This document shows positions 29,631-39,670 of a stretch of 64,000 bases of DNA, piece by piece. The stretch spans positions 4,745,797 to 4,809,796 of the forward strand of contig NC_067204.1 of the NCBI RefSeq assembly GCF_026262505.1, in the 5' to 3' direction. The position numbers were made by a program, and so were the translations under genes. The first letter of the stretch is position 1, and every line of letters starts with the position of its first letter. The DNA comes from Trichomonas vaginalis G3. Taxonomy: Eukaryota > Parabasalia > Trichomonadida > Trichomonadidae. The notes below the pieces were generated by a model that did not search any database, was not told the origin of the DNA, and was given only the letters and a program-made list of their open reading frames with translations.

Positions 29631-30776
29631 GATATGCAACAATTGCATTACTATGTAAGATACAATTTTAATGTATAGATGATATTTTACAAAATAAAAA
29701 AATTAAACTACAATCGCTTCCTTCCTGCCAAAATTTTGGCCTAAAACTATATGTGAAGACTACACATAGCGCGTATATGTAGAAGACTGAGTTTGGGGAA
29801 AATCGGCTAATATAATATTGAGTTATTTTAACATCGCGAATTATATATAGAAATCTCTTAAATATCTGCATAATACCATCCAATACAAGAAGTGAATCAA
29901 TATCATATCATAAAATGAATCTAATATCAAAGCGATGAAGTAGAATTGATATAAAATACAATTTCAGTATAAAATTGAAGCTTATTATATCAGTATTAAG
30001 TTTGGAAACTTCATCATTGAACTAAAATTTTAGCATTGTGGGTTAAAACATCTAGTTTGAAGAAAAAATAGACTAAAAGCATGATTTATACTCTATTCAT
30101 CTCAATGTTTTACTAATTTAGCTTATGATTAATCATATTGTAATACATTCGTTTCAATATTGCAAACTATTTTGGTTGATATTTGTGAATGAAAATATAT
30201 TTTAAAAATTATCATTAAATTCATCGTATTATATGATAGGAAATAAATATTTGATACTCGTTATGTTCTATTTCATGGTTGAAAATTCCAAAAAAAAATC
30301 GAAAAATGAAAAATAAATATCTAATATTTAATTTTTCACCTGGAAAAATCGATTTTGAATATTTTTTGGAAAACAACAATGATGTATTATTGTTCAAAGA
30401 TTGAATTTAGATCTTTTCTAAGTGTAAAAAAACAATAAATTTTGATTTTGAAATCAATTTTTTTTTATTCTCCAATAATTTTAAGTTCATCTCTCATACA
30501 TTGTGATAAAAATGATATATGTATTCAGAGTTTTGTTAATTTTAAGGTTTACGAGTGATGGTACCTTCAATTACATTGTTATTCAAGAAAGTATGCAGAG
30601 TATCATGTAAACTTGCCTAACTAAGCTGCAGATTCACAATCTTTCATAAATTTTATCTAAAATTTTATTTTGTACGATAACAGCTAATAAATTTTAATTT
30701 TTCTTTGATTATTTTGACTATAGGTATAATATCCAATGAAAATTCAAAATAAATATAAAATTCGTTTTTTGGTGGG
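29631..30776. other. 1.1-kb intergenic region, nothing recognised
   Basis: Strongly AT-rich with stops in all frames and no structured repeat. The right end is the promoter region of the large WD40 gene. Confidence 0.5.
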
Positions 30777-33700
30777 ATGGATGCGTTTTTCGTCCATCAC
30801 TATGATTTTTATCACCCATATCCGATAAAGTTATGGACGACAAGCGCATTCCCATCAGTTCCATACCTTTTAACATATGATGGTGTCAATCTTCGCTTAT
30901 TCAATTATGAAACTAACCAATGCATAAAGCAAAGAGATTATTTAACACATGATAATCTTTCATCAGCATTTACAGTTCATTCAGAGCTATATCCTTCACG
31001 CGTTATCTTCGTTATTATACGAGATCGAAGATCATTAATTGCATTCGACGAAAATCTTGTAGAAATCCCATCACTTACGTTCGATACTACACTAGTAATA
31101 CTTTCTTCTGTATGGTCACAAAAAATGCAGAAGTTATTCGTTTCAGGAAATTTTGGATGGTTAAGATGCTTAAGTTTACAAGTCAAAAACTCAATCAGTG
31201 GTACACTTGCTCAGTGGGTTGCTGATTGGTCTTCCCATGAGAGGAAAAATTGGGTTAATCACCTTACTCTTGATGAAAGAGATAGATTTGTCATTGGATC
31301 TTCTGAGAGTGATATCATTGTATTCTCAGCAGATGATGGCTCGTTCGTTTTCAGATTTAATGCTTTCCATGCTTTTGAAATAAGTGCCATTCAATATTCA
31401 AACGACAGACATATGCTTTACACAGCATCAGGAGATGGACTTATCAAGTGCTGGCGTATATTTGGCAAAAAACCACAACTTGCGCAAACAATTAAACAAT
31501 TACAACTCGGTCCTATCAAAATGCAACTCGATGCTACTGCTCTTATATCAATTTCTCATGAAAGAGTGTTACGACGTTATAATATAATGACAGGAAATTT
31601 AATTGCAGAAATAAATCTCGATATCTCTCATTCGAATGAAGAAAAGAATGTTGAAGCAGTATTAGATGTACAAACAGCATTTTTCAACAAGCATCAATGG
31701 GTTTTTGAAAGTGAAGGAATAAGAATTATGTCTTTTGAAACACTTTACGCCCCTGTCGAGCTTGCTGTATGCTGTGACTTAGTTTCAGACATTGCTGTAT
31801 CATCAGAAGGCAATATTTTAGCCATTTGTCGAAATAATATTATGCATGAAATTCATCCTGACGGAAACAACATAGAAACATATGATATTGATGCATCTAT
31901 TGTAGAAAATCTTCATAAGTCACATCCTGTTACAACAAAACTTACAAAATTCATTATTGAAAATGATATTTTGTATTTAGGTTACCAAGGAGGTGAAATA
32001 AAGACATATGACTTCAAGAATAAAAAATGCAATGAAATGCTTGAAACAAATAAGACTGTTCCTGTTACTTATATGTCAATTGTTGATCATCTCTTTGTAG
32101 AGCGTCATGTTTACTGCCCAGCCGACGGAGAAAGGAAAATTCAGAAGATGCTTTTAACAGATTCATATCCAGGAGCATTCGCTCTTTACTGCAGCAAATG
32201 CGATAATTATGTTGGCAGCTGGAAAATAACTGACAACTCCATACTTCAACTAGCCCAAATACCGAATGGCAAGCTGATGATTATGCTTGAAAAGAATACA
32301 ATATCTCTCTGGGAAATGGCAACTCAAATTCAATGTAAAAGTTCTGTTCAATTTGATGAATTCGATATAGGAGCAAGTTTTGTTTTTGCAACACCAACAG
32401 TCATTTTCGTTGCAATGACAAACGGAAAAGCTTCTTCCTATGAAATCCAATTAGATGACAATCCACAATTAGTTCATAGCCATACAATAGCTGTTTTCAA
32501 GACCCCATTCATGAAGATGCTTCCAACATGGATATTAAAGACCAGTCCCGAATACAAAGAACTTGATGAAAAATATGATTTGGAAGGAATCGTTTGCTGC
32601 ATGAGTACAGAGGACAAATTTACTATTGTTGATGCAACAACAGGTATTATACAGTTTACATGCAGTTTACCACGTCACAAATCAATGATGAGTTTCGGAT
32701 TAGTTCCTTACAAACATTTATTCATCGCTGTATCAATAGATCAGAACATCAGACTTCTTGAGTATCCAACGTTCAAGAGAATCAGGCCAAAAGTACAAGA
32801 AACAGATGAAGAAAAAGAAGAACAAGAAAAAGTTTCTTTGGCTCCAAAACCATTCACTGATGATGATTACGAACAAATGACATCCAGATCAAACAGAAGA
32901 AAGAAAGAAGGTGAAGAAAAGGAAGGTTCGTCAGTAAGAAACTTCAGTGAAGAAGCATTTGAAAAAGCTCAAAAAACTCGTTTAGTTTTCAAAGAAAATG
33001 ATACAAAAACATTTCGTTTTGAATACGATAACGGATGGCCAAGAATTGTTGTTGATGATTTGAAGGAAGAAGAAGAACTGGAAGAGGAAGAAGAACAAAA
33101 AGAACATTCTCCTTTCTCAGCATATGATACTCCGAAAGAACTTTCTGATAATGAAGTTGAATTTTCTTTGAAAGATCAAATTTTTGTTTCTGATATAATG
33201 AACATGAATGAAGACATGCAGAAAGAAATCGATGATGTCACAAGACATAACCATGAAGTTTATAAAAGAATCATGAAAGAAAATCCAAAAGCAAGAGAAA
33301 TTTTGGAGAAAAAACCTTTGAAGAAAATCACTGAAAAGTATTCCTATGATTTATATGATGATGACGATGATGATCTGTATGATATCTTCTTATCATTAGA
33401 TGTTACTCATCTTTCTACATCATCAAAGATCAGAGTGAACTCAAAAGTTCATTCTCCAAGAGAAAAAATCGATGTTTTGAAGTTGCCGAAACAAAAGGCG
33501 ATTAAACCAATTGGCCAGAAGAAACCACACAAGAAAGCGATGAAGAAATACATGATTCTTGAATTCCAAGATGGAACAAAGATAAAAGCTGATGAAAAGA
33601 TGATCAATTTGTTGAAAGCAATGACACAAGACAGCAATAAAAAAACAACAGGATCAAATGAAGAATACAACACTCCTGGTTTAATTTTCCACAGAGCTTT

Positions 33701-36700
33701 AGTTGATTTGGATAAGAACGCAAAGGAAAAGAAGAGAAGGCAAATCATCATTGAAGAACAGAGATTAATTGCTTTGCCAATTCAAACAGCTACAACAGGA
33801 GGAGTTTCAATTGGTGCTTCAAACAAAAGATATTTTCCAAAAGGAACAATCTCAAAGTTTGTTGTTAATACAACAGGTGGATCTTCTATTGTCAACATCA
33901 ATCAGAAAGGAAACATCTTGAAATCTCCTTTCTTCCATTGGGAAGGAGTCAATTTCTCGCAGACAGGAAGAAAGAGACATAGAAGGAAGAAATATAAAAT
34001 CATGAATTTCAATGTTGTCGGTGAACATGTTATCGAATACGAAGAAGAGGAAGATTACGTGTACGAAGAAGAAGAGGAAGAATTTGAAAGCGAAAGTATT
34101 TCAACAGCATCTAAAAGTTCTCATGAAAAAGCAAGTGTAAAAAGTTCTTCTTCAACAGTTACACCAGAAAAATCTCAGCCACAAGAAGAAGATACATTTG
34201 GTGAAGAAGATACTTTTGAAGAGAACTTGTCACCAATTCCTTCAAAGATTAATTTGTTCGATAACTCTGATGACAGAGCCAGAAGATTAAGAGAAAAATC
34301 TCCAAGTGTAAAAGCAATTTCCGATTTGTTCGGAACATCAGATAATCCTCTTTTGGATCTCCTCAATAAGACTGAACAACTAACAACAGACCAGATCTTG
34401 AGCGATATGCACAATAACTATCCTGGAGGTCCTGTTGAATGGAGACCTTTGGAAGCAATTCCAAAAGTGACATCAAAGAATGTTTTCAACATTGGAGGTT
34501 TGCATATTCCTTCAACTCTTCCTGAATCTGAAAGACCATTATCTCCAAGACTAGTTGATCCTTTGATGATGCTAAACAGACAAATGAAATTGGATGATAA
34601 TGATTTGAGTTCGATTTCTGAAACTTCTGATGATTTAATGGCATATTCTGACATTTCTTCTGAGAGTCTTTTGTACGATGAAGAAAATTCATCATCTAAA
34701 GAATCAATGAAGGTAAAGAAGAATACAAAGGAGTTATCACAATCACAGTATTTCATTCAAGCAAGTCTCAGAAGAAATGATTTTGCTGCTTTGCGAAAAT
34801 TGCTGGATGAAGATGGTTTGATTGATGAAAATGATACATTTATTAATTTGCCAAGATGGCAGCCAACTGTTGAATTCAAGCCAAGACACCAACCTGTTGA
34901 GAAAATACCAGGAACAAACAGATCAAACAAAGATAAGAAGAAATCTCAAATCCAAAAACAAAAAGAAAAAGAAGATACTTCTGGAATCAAAATCGAACAA
35001 GTTAATGCACAAGAAATCTCTGATGAAGATGATATCGACATTGATAATGATAATGCAGTTCTTCAGAAATCAGAATCAGATGAAACAATACAGAAACAAA
35101 AGAATGATTCAGAAGAAATCGAAGAAGAAATAAACGAAGTTCCAAACGACGAAGAAACAGAAGAAAAACCGAAATACAAAATTTCGGAAGGCCTCAAGAA
35201 AGAATTCAAGAGAGAAACAATCCAAGTTGCTAAGACTAAAGCAACAACGAATTATTCAAACATCAAGTACGAACACGAGAAAAGAACTCCTCCACCTCTA
35301 CCAGAAGAAAAACCACAAAGAAAAGCTCCAGAACCAACAGAAGAAGAGCCAAGGATCGACAAATCAAAGCTGAAAATCGCCGAAGGAATGCAGATAAAGA
35401 AGAAAGTCAAGAAGATCAAAGTTGTCGAAAAGAAAGAAGGAAAAGTTAAGAAAGTCAAAGTTGCAAAAGAAATGAAAGTTAAACCGAAAAACTCAAAAAT
35501 CAAAAAGGACAAAGTTAAGAAAGGAAAACTTGTTAAACCAAAGATTGCAAAGTACAAGTTCAAGAAGTTCAAACCAATTAAAATGCCGAAGATAAAGAGA
35601 TTCAACTCTTTTTGCGCCAAGAAACATCCAGTTAAAAACGAATATTTCGAAGAAAAAGAATTCCATAAAATAGTTCATGATAAGAAGGCAAATAAAACAG
35701 CCATGTATTTGAGTGACGAAGAAAGGAGATGGGAAGAGGAAGAAGAAGAAATGGAGTTAAATCAAGGTGAAGAAGAGGAAATCCAAGAAGAGGAAGAAGA
35801 AAATTACGAAGAAGAAGAGAAACAGGAAGAAGAAGATTTGGAAGGTTACGTTTATGTTTACGAAGAAGAATCTGAAGACGAGTTTGATTTATTGGCACAG
35901 AAAGCTAAAATGAAACAGAAAGAAGAAGAAATGAGAAGAAGACAAGAGGAAGAAGAAGAAAACGAAAAGAACAAACAGAAAAAGAAGAAGAAAAACCAAA
36001 AGATGAAGAAGTCTTCTCGTAGTATTAAATCCAAGAAATCACAGACAAATAAAACTGCAAGAAGTTCTAAATCGAAACAAAGTCACAAATCACATAAATC
36101 TTCAGAGGAAACAACAGAAGAAAAGATTTTCGAGGAAGAAGAGGAAAAAATTGTTGAAGAGGAAGAAAAGAACGAAATCATCGAACAAAATGAAGAAGAA
36201 GAGAAGAAGGAGAACGAAGAAGAGGAAGAACAGTTAATAACTGTTAAGAAGCAAGCGTTTAGAAGACATTACCAGACAAAGAAGAAACCTGTTGTTGAAG
36301 AACAACCAGAACAAGTTGTAGAAGAAAAGAAAGAAGAGGAAGAGAAAAAGGAAGAAAAAATCGAAGAAGAGGAAGAGGAGGAAGAAGAATACTACGAAGA
36401 AGAAGACTATTACGAGGAAGAAGCTGTCAATGAAGAAGCAATTTCACTTGGAGAATTGTCAGCAAAGAAGAAACGTCCGAAATCTAAAGAATTATTAGAA
36501 GCTGAAGAAGCGGCATTACTTGAACAACTACAAGCACAGACAACAGGTGATGAAGTACCCCAAGATAATCTGCTTTTGGGACTCGGAACTCCTAAAAAGA
36601 AAGATGATCAACTAAATCTTTTTGACATTCAAACAGATTTACCAAGACCAACCCATTTAGGAGAAGATGTTGGATTGATAGAATTGGATGGTGACTACTT

Positions 36701-36905
36701 TGAATCAAGAGAGTTTTGCTATCCTCCAACAAACGTTTTCTCAAAGTCAACAAATGACCTCTTGAAGAAGAAATTGAAAGAAAAGAAAGCTGTTTCCATG
36801 TTTAAGGAAGTTGATTTGTCAGAAGCTCAACCTATATACTTGTCTCACTACTGCCCAACTTTATTTGATAATCATACTGGAAAAATTAGAAGAAATTCTA
36901 TTTAA
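30777..36905 (+). CDS. 2042-residue WD40 plus Glu/Lys-rich coiled-coil protein
   Basis: Residues about 1-670 form WD40 repeats (YTASGDGLIKCWRIFGK, RFVIGSSESDIIVFSADDGS, NTISLWEMATQ, NIRLLEYPTFKRIRP), probably two propellers. The rest is low complexity: acidic patches (EEEELEEEEEQ, YDDDDDDLYD), a Lys-rich block around residues 1530-1620 (KIKVVEKKEGKVKKVKVAKE), then long Glu-rich coiled-coil tracts to about residue 1890, and a short ordered C-terminus. The architecture resembles axonemal or cytoskeletal proteins such as WDR87/WDR97 in animals, so a flagellar or pelta-axostyle role is plausible but inferred from layout only. The frame is uninterrupted over 6.1 kb, which argues for selection. Confidence 0.85.
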   Translation: MDAFFVHHYDFYHPYPIKLWTTSAFPSVPYLLTYDGVNLRLFNYETNQCIKQRDYLTHDNLSSAFTVHSELYPSRVIFVIIRDRRSLIAFDENLVEIPSLTFDTTLVILSSVWSQKMQKLFVSGNFGWLRCLSLQVKNSISGTLAQWVADWSSHERKNWVNHLTLDERDRFVIGSSESDIIVFSADDGSFVFRFNAFHAFEISAIQYSNDRHMLYTASGDGLIKCWRIFGKKPQLAQTIKQLQLGPIKMQLDATALISISHERVLRRYNIMTGNLIAEINLDISHSNEEKNVEAVLDVQTAFFNKHQWVFESEGIRIMSFETLYAPVELAVCCDLVSDIAVSSEGNILAICRNNIMHEIHPDGNNIETYDIDASIVENLHKSHPVTTKLTKFIIENDILYLGYQGGEIKTYDFKNKKCNEMLETNKTVPVTYMSIVDHLFVERHVYCPADGERKIQKMLLTDSYPGAFALYCSKCDNYVGSWKITDNSILQLAQIPNGKLMIMLEKNTISLWEMATQIQCKSSVQFDEFDIGASFVFATPTVIFVAMTNGKASSYEIQLDDNPQLVHSHTIAVFKTPFMKMLPTWILKTSPEYKELDEKYDLEGIVCCMSTEDKFTIVDATTGIIQFTCSLPRHKSMMSFGLVPYKHLFIAVSIDQNIRLLEYPTFKRIRPKVQETDEEKEEQEKVSLAPKPFTDDDYEQMTSRSNRRKKEGEEKEGSSVRNFSEEAFEKAQKTRLVFKENDTKTFRFEYDNGWPRIVVDDLKEEEELEEEEEQKEHSPFSAYDTPKELSDNEVEFSLKDQIFVSDIMNMNEDMQKEIDDVTRHNHEVYKRIMKENPKAREILEKKPLKKITEKYSYDLYDDDDDDLYDIFLSLDVTHLSTSSKIRVNSKVHSPREKIDVLKLPKQKAIKPIGQKKPHKKAMKKYMILEFQDGTKIKADEKMINLLKAMTQDSNKKTTGSNEEYNTPGLIFHRALVDLDKNAKEKKRRQIIIEEQRLIALPIQTATTGGVSIGASNKRYFPKGTISKFVVNTTGGSSIVNINQKGNILKSPFFHWEGVNFSQTGRKRHRRKKYKIMNFNVVGEHVIEYEEEEDYVYEEEEEEFESESISTASKSSHEKASVKSSSSTVTPEKSQPQEEDTFGEEDTFEENLSPIPSKINLFDNSDDRARRLREKSPSVKAISDLFGTSDNPLLDLLNKTEQLTTDQILSDMHNNYPGGPVEWRPLEAIPKVTSKNVFNIGGLHIPSTLPESERPLSPRLVDPLMMLNRQMKLDDNDLSSISETSDDLMAYSDISSESLLYDEENSSSKESMKVKKNTKELSQSQYFIQASLRRNDFAALRKLLDEDGLIDENDTFINLPRWQPTVEFKPRHQPVEKIPGTNRSNKDKKKSQIQKQKEKEDTSGIKIEQVNAQEISDEDDIDIDNDNAVLQKSESDETIQKQKNDSEEIEEEINEVPNDEETEEKPKYKISEGLKKEFKRETIQVAKTKATTNYSNIKYEHEKRTPPPLPEEKPQRKAPEPTEEEPRIDKSKLKIAEGMQIKKKVKKIKVVEKKEGKVKKVKVAKEMKVKPKNSKIKKDKVKKGKLVKPKIAKYKFKKFKPIKMPKIKRFNSFCAKKHPVKNEYFEEKEFHKIVHDKKANKTAMYLSDEERRWEEEEEEMELNQGEEEEIQEEEEENYEEEEKQEEEDLEGYVYVYEEESEDEFDLLAQKAKMKQKEEEMRRRQEEEEENEKNKQKKKKKNQKMKKSSRSIKSKKSQTNKTARSSKSKQSHKSHKSSEETTEEKIFEEEEEKIVEEEEKNEIIEQNEEEEKKENEEEEEQLITVKKQAFRRHYQTKKKPVVEEQPEQVVEEKKEEEEKKEEKIEEEEEEEEEYYEEEDYYEEEAVNEEAISLGELSAKKKRPKSKELLEAEEAALLEQLQAQTTGDEVPQDNLLLGLGTPKKKDDQLNLFDIQTDLPRPTHLGEDVGLIELDGDYFESREFCYPPTNVFSKSTNDLLKKKLKEKKAVSMFKEVDLSEAQPIYLSHYCPTLFDNHTGKIRRNSI

Positions 36906-37215
36906 TTTGTTAATAAATTGTTTTGTTATGTATATTATTCAATCAGGAATACTCTATTTTCGTTATCATTTGAACCATCTCAATTTCAAATTCTGAATTT
37001 TGGATATAGGCTATGCATCAATCAAGATTTAGTAGAAACTATCAAAAAGAGGGGAGTTCATTTGTAATATTAACAAATTATAAGATATTTGAAAATGAAA
37101 TCTGGAAAAAATGCCAAATTGCTAGAATCTTATTTTCGAATCATGCAAATTACTTTATGAGTTGCATTGTTCATACTTTCTGATTGTATGTTTATTCATT
37201 TTTTATAATTTTCGA
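36906..37215. other. Intergenic, tandem genes
   Basis: AT-rich spacer of 310 bases. The initiator-like TTATTCATTTTTT lies about 20 bases upstream of the RRM gene's ATG. The frame open from 37162 is this spacer read through and I exclude it. Confidence 0.5.
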
Positions 37216-37614
37216 ATGGCAAATACACCATGCAAGATATTCATAAACAATTTACCGACAGATATGGATACCAATGCAGTATTTAAATACTTTTCAAGAT
37301 ATGGTGAGATTCTAAAAGCTTTTGTGAAGTGTGGACCTAATGGAGTTTCTAGAGGTCAAGCTTTCATTACATTTAAAAAGAAATCTTGTGCACAGGATGC
37401 AATAGAAGATTTAAATGGTGCAAATTTCGAAGGAAAAATCCTCAAAGTTGCCGAAGCATTCACTCAAACCGATTATGTTAAGGATCCAAGAGTTAAAGGT
37501 AAACTTCCACCGTTTGAACTTGCTCCTGATATTATGATAACTCCAGAAATTAGTCAATACAAGAATATGTTAGAACAACTTAAGCAAACTATTATTCTCG
37601 CATCCCAAATGTAG
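37216..37614 (+). CDS. Single-RRM RNA-binding protein
   Basis: I choose ATG 37216 (MANTPCKIFINNLP), giving 132 residues. One RNA recognition motif spans about residues 5-83. RNP2 is KIFINNLP and RNP1 is SRGQAFITF, the latter diverging from the canonical KGFGFV but keeping the second aromatic Phe. FEGKILKVAEAF closes the domain. The C-terminal 50 residues are unstructured or helical (NMLEQLKQTIILASQM). Such small proteins act in mRNA processing or splicing; no more specific assignment is possible. Confidence 0.9.
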   Translation: MANTPCKIFINNLPTDMDTNAVFKYFSRYGEILKAFVKCGPNGVSRGQAFITFKKKSCAQDAIEDLNGANFEGKILKVAEAFTQTDYVKDPRVKGKLPPFELAPDIMITPEISQYKNMLEQLKQTIILASQM

Positions 37615-38114
37615 TTACACAATAGATAATTAATTATATCCTACTTACATTAGATATTTTACATATTTCAAGATTTCATATACCAATACCAAAAAATCTA
37701 ACTACAAATCATAATCTAATAGTTATACACAACATGTTCTTACTTCCTTATGATGTTTTATAAATAATTTCATATATGAATTTTATTTGCTTTTTTATTC
37801 TGAATATAATGAGTGGATATTTACCGTTACTTACATATCTCAAAAGGGATATGATTTTCAATAAGTTATTTAATATAAAATTAATATTAAATGAATTTTT
37901 TGGTATTTCAATGCTGCAAATATTCTTAATTTCATGTAGTAAATTTTATTCCTAGTTAACAAGATAACTGTTAGAGATCATAACGAAAAATTGAAGTTCG
38001 AAGTCTATTTGCTGGCAAATAAAATTAGTATTAAATCATATATGCAAAATATAACTTGTTGTCCAGTGGACATTTATTGGCTAAACCTTTTGAAGCAACA
38101 GTCCAAATTCTGGG

Positions 38115-38120
<6 letters not shown>
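37615..38120. other. AT-rich spacer up to the Polinton left end
   Basis: No gene or repeat is visible. The last bases before the A-run (GGGAAATTT) are the left insertion flank. Confidence 0.5.
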
Positions 38121-38145
<25 letters not shown>

Positions 38146-38213
38146 GGTAGTGGGGCTTCCAGGCACTTCGTGCCTTCTAGCCCTGAGGATGTTTGATATA
38201 ATGAAGTTTTTTT
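38121..38213 (+). repeat. Polinton left terminal inverted repeat
   Basis: A-run of 25, then GGTAGTGGGGCTTCCAGGCA and on to ATGAAGTTTT. The reverse complement of 61566-61657 matches with only a few substitutions and a one-base length difference after the A-run. Confidence 0.93.
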
Positions 38214-38326
38214 TTTTCTTGGGGGAGAGCTTCCGGGCGCGTTGCGCCCTCTAGCCCCCGTAGATGTTTAGCATAAATGAAGTTTTTATTGTAGGGCTTC
38301 CAGGCGCGTTGCGCCTTCTAGCCCTT
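38150..38326. repeat. Three nested hairpins in the Polinton left end
   Basis: Three units at about 38151-38183, 38221-38260 and 38292-38326 each have an outer stem GGGCT/AGCCC (extended to GGGGG/CCCCC around it in the second) and an inner stem. The inner stems are GGCAC-TTC-GTGCC, GGGCGC-GTT-GCGCCC and GGCGC-GTT-GCGCC. The bases change but pairing is kept, and each unit is followed by a similar ATGTTTxxxATAAATGAAGTTTT spacer in the first two. The right end has one clear copy. Confidence 0.85.
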
Positions 38327-38410
38327 AAGAAATTTTGCCCAAGACCCAAGAGGAAGACCGAACCCCAGCCGACCAGCCGTTGACAAAACCAAAACACCAA
38401 AAATAATGTT

Positions 38411-38690
38411 TAGGGTAGAAGGTTAGATCTAACCTCTTTTCTAACCTCTCGAATTTTCATGAAATTTACACCAAAAATATATTTTAGGGTAGAAGGTTAG
38501 ATCTAACCTCTTTTCTAACCTCTTTTCTAACCTCTTGAATTTTCATGAAATTTACACCAAAAATATATTTTAGGGTAGAAGGTTAGATCTAACCTCTTTT
38601 CTAACCTCTTTTCTAACCTCTTGAATTTTCATGAAATTTACACCAAAAATATATTTTAGGTGAAGAGGTGAGATCTAACCTGTTTTCTCA
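38411..38690. repeat. Cluster of AGATCT-centred palindromes, left arm
   Basis: Perfect 16-bp palindromes AGGTTAGATCTAACCT lie at 38420-38435, 38494-38509 and 38580-38595, and a mixed version AGGTGAGATCTAACCT at 38666-38681. Each is preceded by AAAATATATTTTAGGG-like sequence and followed by CTTTTCTAACCTC repeats. Further copies lie at 39471-39486 and 39567-39582. Confidence 0.9.
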
Positions 38691-38716
38691 CCTCTTTTCT
38701 CACCCTCATGAATTTT

Positions 38717-39436
38717 CGTGATTTCTTCGTAAAATGTTTTGTCATGATTTCATCGTAAAATATTTTGTCAAGACTTCTTCGTAAAATATTTTGTCATGAT
38801 TTCATCGTAAAATGTTTTGTCAAGACTTCTTCGTAAAATGTTTTGTCAAGATTTCATCGTAAAATGTTTTGTCAAGACTTCTTCGTAAAATGTTTTGTCA
38901 AGATTTCTTCGTAAAATATTTTGTCATGATTTCTTCGTAAAATGTTTTGTCATGATTTCATCGTAAAATGTTTTGTCAAGACTTCTTCGTAAAATATTTT
39001 GTCAAGACTTCTTCGTAAAATGTTTTGTCAAGACTTCTTCGTAAAATGTTTTGTCAAGATTTCTTCGTAAAATGTTTTGTCAAGATTTCTTCGTAAAATG
39101 TTTTGTCATGATTTCATCGTAAAATGTTTTGTCAAGATTTCATCGTAAAATGTTTTGTCAAGACTTCTTCGTAAAATATTTTGTCAAGACTTCTTCGTAA
39201 AATGTTTTGTCAAGACTTCTTCGTAAAATGTTTTGTCAAGATTTCTTCGTAAAATGTTTTGTCAAGATTTCTTCGTAAAATGTTTTGTCATGATTTCATC
39301 GTAAAATGTTTTGTCAAGATTTCTTCGTAAATGTTTTGTCATGATTTCATCGTAAAATGTTTTGTCAAGATTTCTTCGTAAAATGTTTTGTCAAGACTTC
39401 TTCGTAAAATATTTTGTCAAAACTTCTTCGTAATGA
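38717..39436. repeat. 26-bp minisatellite, about 27 copies
   Basis: The unit contains TCGTAAAATGTTTTGTCA and varies at few positions (ATG or ATA, AAG or ATG, CTTC or TTTC, TCTTC or TCATC). There is one one-base deletion in a copy near 39330. It has no unique spacers, so it is not CRISPR-like. It lies just upstream of the first large gene of the element. Confidence 0.93.
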
Positions 39437-39670
39437 GTGTAAATGACCCAAAAATATATTTTAGGTGAAGAGGTGAGATCTCACCTGTTTTTTCACCTGT
39501 TTTCTCACCCTCATGAAACTCTTGAATTTTCATGAAATTTACACCAAAAATAATGTTTAGGGTAGAAGGTTAGATCTAACCTCTTTTCTAACCTCATTTC
39601 TACCCCATATGTCCTTACTGAAAAAGTATGTGTTCCATCTGTCAAAAGCCGCTTTTTAACTTCACTTAAA

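Noticed and set aside
29581-29640. Possible intron start (GGTAAATAATG) after the 48-codon frame
   Set aside because: It does not match the trichomonad 5' splice pattern GTAYGT and no ACTAACACACAG-type 3' motif follows.
34418-35898. Several long minus-strand frames opposite the WD40/Glu-rich gene
   Set aside because: They are antisense shadows of GAA/AAG-rich coding sequence, giving Phe/Leu/Ser strings.
38717-39436. Regular short repeats that might suggest a CRISPR array
   Set aside because: The 26-bp units are head to tail with no unique spacers, lie in a eukaryotic element, and no cas genes are present; it is a minisatellite.
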